The position numbers were made by a program, and so were the translations under genes. The notes below the pieces were generated by a model, which had not been told where the DNA came from, did no database searches, and worked only from the letters and a program-made list of their open reading frames with translations. From assembly GCA_045576335.1 (NCBI GenBank), contig JAZNGH010000047.1, positions 69,200 to 133,199 of the forward strand: DNA of 64,000 nt. The letters are read 5' to 3'. Of the stretch, positions 58,080 through 64,000 are shown piece by piece. Within the stretch, counting starts at the first letter, position 1, and each line of letters starts with the position of its first letter. The stretch is from Scatosoma sp045576335 (GTDB lineage: Bacteria; Bacillota; Clostridia; Christensenellales; Borkfalkiaceae).

Positions 58080-58979
58080 TTATTGTAAAAGTTCTATGAT
58101 TTTATCTACCGTTGCTTCTTGCGGCGATAAAGAAATATGGTTTTGCATACGCTTAAAAAACGTAATTTGTCTTTTGGCGTAGTTTCGGGTGTTTTTCTTA
58201 ATCAATTCCTTAATTTCTTCAAAGGAAAGCCCCATTTCTCCCCCTTCAACGATTTCTTTATACCCAATGCCCTGCATACATTGATTGTCTTTTCCCACGC
58301 CATTATCAAGCAAAGCGTGCACCTCTTCCCATAAACCGTTTGCAAACATTTCCTCTACGCGAATATCAATACGCTCATATAGCGTCTCACGCGGATAGTC
58401 AACGGATACGGCAACAAAATCAAAACGGGGCGTCAGCATATCGTTTTGCGCCGACTTTGCCTTTCCCGTCATATCGTAAATCTCCAACGCGCGAATAACC
58501 CGTTTTACGTCGTTTTCGTGCAATTTTTGCGCGCTTATACTATCTTTTTCCGCAAGCAAGGCGTGTAAATACGTTTTTCCCTTTTCGCGGTAGAGCTTTT
58601 CGTATTTATCCCGTATTTCGGCGTTTGCGCCGATATTGCCAAACTGACTTTTATATAAAAGCGCGTTGATATAAAAGCCCGTGCCGCCGCAAATAACGGG
58701 CGTTTTTCCCTTCGCAAGTAAATCCTCGACGATAGGCAAAGCAAGCCGTTCGTAATCGCTTACGGAAAAGGATTCAAAGGGAGAAACCACGTCGATAAGA
58801 TGATGAACAACGCCCGCCCTTTCTTCCGTCGTCGGCTTTGCCGTTCCTACGTCCAAGCCCTTATATACCAAAAGGGAATCCGCGGAAATGATTTCCGTAT
58901 CCAAACGTTTTGCACAAGCGACGGAAAGCGAAGTCTTGCCCGACGCCGTTGCACCGCAAATCACCAAAGCTTTTGCCAT
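58080..58979 (-). CDS. miaA: tRNA dimethylallyltransferase
   Basis: Adds dimethylallyl to A37 of tRNAs reading UNN codons, the substrate later methylthiolated by MiaB (encoded upstream in this window). From ATG 58979, which overlaps the mutL stop by one base, it has 299 residues. The P-loop is GATASGKTS and the substrate loop DSLLVYKGLDVGTAKP. A longer frame to 59054 lies inside mutL and is rejected. Confidence 0.95.
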   Translation of the reverse strand: MAKALVICGATASGKTSLSVACAKRLDTEIISADSLLVYKGLDVGTAKPTTEERAGVVHHLIDVVSPFESFSVSDYERLALPIVEDLLAKGKTPVICGGTGFYINALLYKSQFGNIGANAEIRDKYEKLYREKGKTYLHALLAEKDSISAQKLHENDVKRVIRALEIYDMTGKAKSAQNDMLTPRFDFVAVSVDYPRETLYERIDIRVEEMFANGLWEEVHALLDNGVGKDNQCMQGIGYKEIVEGGEMGLSFEEIKELIKKNTRNYAKRQITFFKRMQNHISLSPQEATVDKIIELLQ

Positions 58980-61153
58980 CAGACAATCCTCTTGAACATT
59001 TTTTCTATTTGCGTTCGGGGCATTTTTACCACGACGGGTCTGCCATGCGGACATTTTAAGCCCATATCGCCGTCCATTTGGTTGAACAATTCGTCGATTT
59101 CCTCCCGCGTGATATCCATTCCGCCTTTGATTGCCGCTTTACAAGCCGCCGAAGCAAGCTTGTCTTTAAGGAGTTCTTCTATTTTTATTGCGCGATAACC
59201 GCTTATATCCCCTAAAATTTGATTAAAGAATACGTCCAAATTGATTTTGGGAATGTCCACGGGAACGGCGTATATTTCAAAATCCGTTTCTCCGTTTTCA
59301 CGAATATCAAAGCCCATATTGCGGATATCCTCCAAGCGTTCGCGCATAAAAGCAGCCTCAAATGCGTTTAATTGCAGGCTGTACGGCACGAGCATAGGCT
59401 GGGAAACGATTTCCCGTTTTTGCATACGGGCTTTCAATCTATCGAAAATCAAGCGTTCGTGCGCCGCATGTTGGTCGATAATATATACGTCTTCGTCGCG
59501 CTCGTATAATAAATAGGTATTGAAAATTTTACCGATATATTTACAAAAGGCGACGTTTATCTTATTTTGCTTCGCTTTATCCTCCATTTCGGCAAGATAG
59601 CGTTTATTTTCTTCGAAATAATCCTTTCCTTCCTCCATTTGTTGCGCCAAGGGGTCAATACCCTTTTCACGCAATTCACGCTCGTATGCAGGGTCGTCAA
59701 AGCGCAACGTTAAGCCGGGGCTATACTCCGCGTTAGGGAAAAGCTTTAATAATTTTTCTGGTCTGCCCTTACTCTTTTTATCTCTCGCGACGTTTTCGCG
59801 CATTTCCTCTTCCGTGACCGTCACGAGCTTCGTCGGGTCAAGGTCGGGAATCATATCCATAGGAATAAAACCGTTATCGTGCCAAATGGGCGCACCCGCG
59901 GGCTTTTCGCCTCTTACCACCACTTTACTTTGCGTTTTTTGCTCCACAAAAGCGGGCGAAGCTTTCGCAAGCTCCTTTTGTGCCTCTTCGTACGATAAAA
60001 CGTCAAAACCAAACACTTTGCCGCTCGTCGAGGGCTTTTCCGTCTTTTCTTCCGTTTCACTTTCTACGGCTTGCAAAATACGTTGCGAAAGCGTTTGTTC
60101 TTTCTCAACGGGTTGTTTTTCTTCCTGAACAGAAGGCGTTTCCTCGGCTACAATATACTCCAAGGCTTGCGATTTTCCGTCTAAAACCGCCGAAATCACG
60201 GAATAAATACAGCCGTAAATAGTTTGATTGTCAGCAAAACGAACGTCCGCTTTATTAGGGTGTACGTTTACGTCTACGCTTTCCGCTGGAACGGTGACGT
60301 GCAATACGTAAAACGGGTATTGCCGTTTCATTAAATACGCATTATACGCGCCCGAAACGGCAGCGGCTATCGTGGAATTAAGAACGTATCTGCCGTTCAA
60401 AAATACGCTTTGATAGCTCTTATTCGGCTTGGAGAAATTTTGATTGCCGATATAACCGCGAATACGGATACCGTGTTTTTCGGCATTGATCTCTATACAT
60501 TGCGCGCGAGTAGCCGCGCCGTATACGCAAACGAGCGCCTCCTCGTCGCCACCGCCAAAGGATTGCAGCGTTTTTTTACCGTTCACGTAATACGTAAACG
60601 ATATATCCGAACGGTTGAGGATAAATCTCGAAACAAACGTCGTAATCTCCGCTTCTTCCGCTTTATTCGATTTTAAGAACTTCAAACGCACGGGCGCGTT
60701 GAAAAACAGCATTTCAACCTCTACTTGCGTACCGTCTCCCCCCGCGGCTTCGCTTATCGTTCCTAATTCCCCGCCGTTAGAAGATAAACGGTAGCATTTC
60801 GCGCCTTTGACCTTGGAGGTAATCGTCATTTTAGAAACGGCGGCAATGGAAGCCACGGCTTCACCGCGAAAGCCCAGCGTCATTATTCTGTCGAGGTCTT
60901 CCGCTTTTGCGATTTTACTCGTCGCGTGCGGCAAAAACGCCGATTGCAAATCGTCGCATTCGATACCACACCCGTTATCAATAACGCGAATGAGTTGCTT
61001 TCCGCCGCTTTCCACGTGAATTTCAATTTCGGTCGCCCCCGCGTCTATCGCGTTTTCCACGAGCTCCTTTACTACGGAATACGGACGGTCGACGACTTCG
61101 CCCGCCGCAATTCGGTTGTATACTTTTGCGGGTAAAATATTGATTTTGGACAT
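58979..61153 (-). CDS. mutL: DNA mismatch repair protein MutL
   Basis: GHKL ATPase that links MutS to downstream repair. The 724-residue protein has ENAIDAGATEI, DNGCGIE and GFRGEAVASIAAV in the N-terminal domain, a long acidic linker (about 330-530) and a C-terminal endonuclease domain. The metal site motif DQHA-x2-E-x4-E reads DQHAAHERLIFD, with Asp at the last position; the CPHGRP motif is present. It starts 1 bp after mutS. Confidence 0.95.
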   Translation of the reverse strand: MSKINILPAKVYNRIAAGEVVDRPYSVVKELVENAIDAGATEIEIHVESGGKQLIRVIDNGCGIECDDLQSAFLPHATSKIAKAEDLDRIMTLGFRGEAVASIAAVSKMTITSKVKGAKCYRLSSNGGELGTISEAAGGDGTQVEVEMLFFNAPVRLKFLKSNKAEEAEITTFVSRFILNRSDISFTYYVNGKKTLQSFGGGDEEALVCVYGAATRAQCIEINAEKHGIRIRGYIGNQNFSKPNKSYQSVFLNGRYVLNSTIAAAVSGAYNAYLMKRQYPFYVLHVTVPAESVDVNVHPNKADVRFADNQTIYGCIYSVISAVLDGKSQALEYIVAEETPSVQEEKQPVEKEQTLSQRILQAVESETEEKTEKPSTSGKVFGFDVLSYEEAQKELAKASPAFVEQKTQSKVVVRGEKPAGAPIWHDNGFIPMDMIPDLDPTKLVTVTEEEMRENVARDKKSKGRPEKLLKLFPNAEYSPGLTLRFDDPAYERELREKGIDPLAQQMEEGKDYFEENKRYLAEMEDKAKQNKINVAFCKYIGKIFNTYLLYERDEDVYIIDQHAAHERLIFDRLKARMQKREIVSQPMLVPYSLQLNAFEAAFMRERLEDIRNMGFDIRENGETDFEIYAVPVDIPKINLDVFFNQILGDISGYRAIKIEELLKDKLASAACKAAIKGGMDITREEIDELFNQMDGDMGLKCPHGRPVVVKMPRTQIEKMFKRIV

Positions 61154-61154
61154 A

Positions 61155-63752
61155 TCAATTCTCCGTTTCTATTTTCGCTTTCAAATCGTTTATAAGCATC
61201 AACGCCTGCATAGGCGACAGCGTATTAACGTCCGTTTCAGACAAAATTTGTTCCACCTCGGTCAGTTGTTTTTCCTCCGTTTCTTCGTCGTCGGAGAGAA
61301 TAAGGCTTTGCTTGTTGCCCAAAAGGTCGTTCTTTTCCAGTTCTTTGAGTATCTTTTTGGCACGCGTCGTAACTTCTTTCGGGACGCCCGCAAGCGCGGC
61401 AACCTCGATACCGAAGCTTCTGTGCGCGCCGCCGCGTGCGATTTTACGTAAAAACACAATCGTACCGCCGATTTCTTTTACCGTGACCTTATAGTTTTTA
61501 ACGCCCTCTAACGCGTTTTCCAGCTCCGTCAATTCGTGATAGTGCGTGGAAAAGAGGGTTTTTGCGCGAATATGCGCCGCCAAAAATTCAATCACAGACC
61601 ACGCAATCGAAAGCCCGTCGTAGGTACTCGTTCCGCGCCCCACCTCGTCCAAGACAAGCAAGCTGTCTTTCGTGGAACGCAAAAGAATAGAAGCCACTTC
61701 CGTCATTTCGACCATAAAAGTACTTTGGTCGAAAATGAGATTGTCGCTTGCACCCACGCGGGTAAAAATCCTGTCCGTAATGGGAATTTCCGCGTGCTTT
61801 GCGGGTACGAACGCGCCCAAATGCGCCATAAGCGTTATCAAGGCGACTTGACGCATATAGGTACTCTTACCCGCCATATTAGGTCCAGTAATAACGGCGC
61901 AACGGTTATCGTCGTTATCCAAAAGCGTATCGTTTGGCACGAAGCGTTCTTTTGAAATCGCTTCTACAACGGGGTGTCTGCCCTCGGTGATTACGAGCGG
62001 CATACCGCTTTCTTGCATTTTGGGACGCACGTACCGTCTTTCCTTTGCCACGGTAGCAAAGGAAATCAAGCAATCCAAGGTCGCCAAAGCGGCGGCAACC
62101 CTTTGCAAATCGTCAATCACTCTAACGAGCTCTTGCATGAGCTTGGCGTAAATCTGCTCTTCCAGCTTCAACGCCTTTTCCCCGCTGGTTAATACCTTTT
62201 CTTCCAGTTCTTTCAATTCCTCGGTGATATACCGTTCGCCCGTAGTCAAGGTTTGTTTGCGGATATATTCCGCGGGAGCTTGATCCTTAAAGGAATTACT
62301 GATTTCAATATAATATCCAAACACACGGTTATAACCCGTTTTCAAGGTTTTAATGCCCGTACGTTCCCTTTCGCGAACTTCTATGCCCTTAATCAATTCC
62401 ACCGCGCCTTTATTGTATCGGCGAAGCTCGTCTAATTCTTGGCTAAATCCCTCGCGGATATAGCCGCCGTCCTTCATAATCGTGCTCGCATCGGGCGAAA
62501 TCACGGAGGTCAATAATTCCGCAATATCCTGCATATCCACGAGCCCCTCGTTGATATCCTGCAAGATTTTCGAGGAAAAACCGATAAGCTGAAATTTAAT
62601 GGTCGGAAGCGCGTTGAGTGCCTGTGCGAGCGCAAGACAGTTTTTCGGGTTAAAGTTCCCGTTTGAAATTTTCCCCGCAAGGCGTTCCACGTCGGCTATA
62701 TCGCGCAAAACCTCGCTGATACCAACGCGGGCTACGGAAGCGTTAAACAGCTCTTCAACGCCGTCTAAACGATAGTTTATCTCCGTCGTATCTTTGAGCG
62801 GAGAAAGCACGATACGGCTCATAAGCCGCGCGCCCATGCCCGTTTTCGTCTTATCCAACACCCACAACAGCGAGCCGTATTTTTTATTGTCCGCGTTGTT
62901 TTTTACAAGTTCGAGATTTTTTACGGCAATCGTGTCCAGCTCCATATATTTGCCGCGATTGACGACCTTAATGGAATTGATATTCGCAAGCGAATGTTTT
63001 TGCGTTTCGCGGAGATACTCCACGAGCGCGCCCGAAGCGGATATCAACGCTTCCTTTGCCGCAATCCCGTACGCGGCAAGCGAAAGGGCGTTAAATTGTT
63101 CAAGCAAGGTCTTTTCCGCTTGCTTTACATTGAACGCCCAAGGCACGTAGCAAGAAAACGGCGGAAGCTGATTATGACGAACCTCTTTAACCTCTTTGCT
63201 CGCAAGCAGCATTTCCTCGTTACAAATAATTTCCGCCACGGAAAGCTTCATAAGCTGTGAAACCGCGTCCTCAACGGCAAGCTCGCCCAAGAACTCCTCC
63301 GCAAAAAATTCACCCGTCGTGATATCCGTCCACGCAAGCGCAACAAGCTCGCCGTCTTTCAAGGCACAAGCGATATAGTTATTCCGAGACTCGTCGAGAT
63401 AATCCTCTTCAATCACCGTGCCTGCCGATACGATACGCACGACGTCGCGTTCCACAAGACCGCGCCCCGCTTGTTTGGGGTCGGAAATCTGTTCGCAAAT
63501 CGCAACCTTTTCCCCCAGCGAAACGAGTTTTGCTATATATCCTTCCGAAGCGTGGAAAGGAATACCGCACATAGGCGCGCGTTCTTCCAACCCGCAATCT
63601 CTGCCCGTAAGGGTCAAATCGAGCATACCCGATACTTTGACTGCGTCCTCAAAAAACATCTCGTAAAAGTCGCCGAGACGGTAAAACAAAACGCAATCCT
63701 TATATTTTTCCTTCATCGTAAGATAATGCTGCATCATCTGTGAAAGAGCCAT
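61155..63752 (-). CDS. mutS: DNA mismatch repair protein MutS
   Basis: Mismatch recognition ATPase. The 865-residue protein has the N-terminal mismatch-binding motif (GDFYEMFFEDA, the Phe-x-Glu reader), connector, lever and clamp domains, and an ABC ATPase with Walker A GPNMAGKSTYMRQ, DEVGRGTSTYDG and STHYHELT. The start has an AGGCAGG-type site. It lies between miaB and mutL, as is usual in Clostridia. Confidence 0.96.
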   Translation of the reverse strand: MALSQMMQHYLTMKEKYKDCVLFYRLGDFYEMFFEDAVKVSGMLDLTLTGRDCGLEERAPMCGIPFHASEGYIAKLVSLGEKVAICEQISDPKQAGRGLVERDVVRIVSAGTVIEEDYLDESRNNYIACALKDGELVALAWTDITTGEFFAEEFLGELAVEDAVSQLMKLSVAEIICNEEMLLASKEVKEVRHNQLPPFSCYVPWAFNVKQAEKTLLEQFNALSLAAYGIAAKEALISASGALVEYLRETQKHSLANINSIKVVNRGKYMELDTIAVKNLELVKNNADNKKYGSLLWVLDKTKTGMGARLMSRIVLSPLKDTTEINYRLDGVEELFNASVARVGISEVLRDIADVERLAGKISNGNFNPKNCLALAQALNALPTIKFQLIGFSSKILQDINEGLVDMQDIAELLTSVISPDASTIMKDGGYIREGFSQELDELRRYNKGAVELIKGIEVRERERTGIKTLKTGYNRVFGYYIEISNSFKDQAPAEYIRKQTLTTGERYITEELKELEEKVLTSGEKALKLEEQIYAKLMQELVRVIDDLQRVAAALATLDCLISFATVAKERRYVRPKMQESGMPLVITEGRHPVVEAISKERFVPNDTLLDNDDNRCAVITGPNMAGKSTYMRQVALITLMAHLGAFVPAKHAEIPITDRIFTRVGASDNLIFDQSTFMVEMTEVASILLRSTKDSLLVLDEVGRGTSTYDGLSIAWSVIEFLAAHIRAKTLFSTHYHELTELENALEGVKNYKVTVKEIGGTIVFLRKIARGGAHRSFGIEVAALAGVPKEVTTRAKKILKELEKNDLLGNKQSLILSDDEETEEKQLTEVEQILSETDVNTLSPMQALMLINDLKAKIETEN

Positions 63753-63784
63753 TTTTTTAACCTGCCTTTATAATTTCGCCTTTG

Positions 63785-64000
63785 TTATTTTTCAATTTCA
63801 CCAAACAGAGAAATCCCGTTTGCACGCGTTACACGCAACATCACGAACTGCCCTATCAAATCCTTGTCACTTTCAAAATATCCCATTCTGCCAAACTCAT
63901 CACGGCCCATATACAAGCCCTTTTTATTATCGTAGTCTTCGCAGAGAATTTCTACACTTTTACCGACGTATTTTTCCGATTTTTGTCTGGTCAGAGAGTT
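63785..64000 (-). CDS. miaB: tRNA methylthiotransferase MiaB, C-terminal end (truncated by window)
   Basis: The last 71 residues of a minus-strand frame that enters at the window edge. They form the C-terminal TRAM domain: YVGKSVEILCEDYD, then GLYMGRDEFGRMGYFE and a final LIGQFVMLRVTRANG with LFGEIEK. The pattern and the position just upstream of mutS-mutL-miaA fit MiaB, the radical-SAM enzyme that methylthiolates i6A37 made by MiaA. The catalytic domains are outside the window, so a related MTTase is not fully excluded. Confidence 0.82.
   Translation of the reverse strand, partial: NSLTRQKSEKYVGKSVEILCEDYDNKKGLYMGRDEFGRMGYFESDKDLIGQFVMLRVTRANGISLFGEIEK

Overview
The window is chromosomal DNA from an endospore-forming Clostridia-type Firmicute. 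The evidence is a complete spoIIIAA-AH operon, spoIVB and gerW, the Firmicute-type glycogen operon with the paired glgC/glgD, and the conserved Firmicute order asp23-nusB-folD-ispA-dxs-tlyA-nadK-argR-recN-spoIVB. A secreted protein of a type I associate with uncultured gut Clostridia, plus a biotin-dependent Na+ pump, suggests an anaerobic gut lineage. I infer something near Christensenellales, but this is not proven. Coding density is very high and nearly everything is housekeeping or metabolism. I see no prophage, IS element, CRISPR array, rRNA or recognisable defence island.

Layout. 1-1.8 kb: 3' end of polA, then coaE. 2.1-12.5 kb (+): glgB-glgC-glgD-glgA-glgP, a terminator, then a GH13 glucan hydrolase; together these make and remobilise glycogen. 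12.7-16 kb: a Xer-type recombinase, hflX, a small Cys-rich protein gene (-) and lexA. 16-22.4 kb (-): lysA, an M50 protease, scpA, scpB, a DUF2953-like gene, gerW, a D,D-carboxypeptidase and rluB. 22.5-37.6 kb (-): the sporulation and isoprenoid superlocus, read from spoIIIAA down to dacF. It lacks the xseA/xseB, accB/accC and spo0A genes found in the B. subtilis version. 37.7-45.1 kb (-): htpG, an S1-domain protein gene, ispH, plsC, a chorismate mutase-cytidylate kinase fusion, and a flavoprotein gene. 45.3-50.1 kb (-): a five-gene biotin-dependent carboxyltransferase and Na+ pump cluster. 50.3-55.3 kb (-): a VTT-domain membrane protein, rnhA, tRNA-Trp (+), mgtC, a secreted protein with a coupled 40-residue ORF, and a C_GCAxxG_C_C protein. 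55.4-56.8 kb (+): mtnN and ung. 56.8-64 kb (-): miaB (partial), mutS, mutL, miaA and a YnbB-type PLP enzyme.

The most interesting points are these. (1) The AroH-Cmk fusion keeps the chorismate mutase catalytic residues. (2) The pump cluster carries two different carboxyltransferases, one with altered oxyanion motifs. (3) Two intergenic motif families have no obvious owner: GTGAAAC direct repeats with a fixed 14-bp pitch, and the palindrome TATGTCANACATA. (4) Three genes have promoter -10 elements placed so close to the start codon that leaderless mRNAs are likely. (5) A degenerate tRNA-Trp fragment follows the intact gene. (6) A 40-residue ORF is translationally coupled to a secreted protein. 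I did not find a convincing wholly new multi-gene system.
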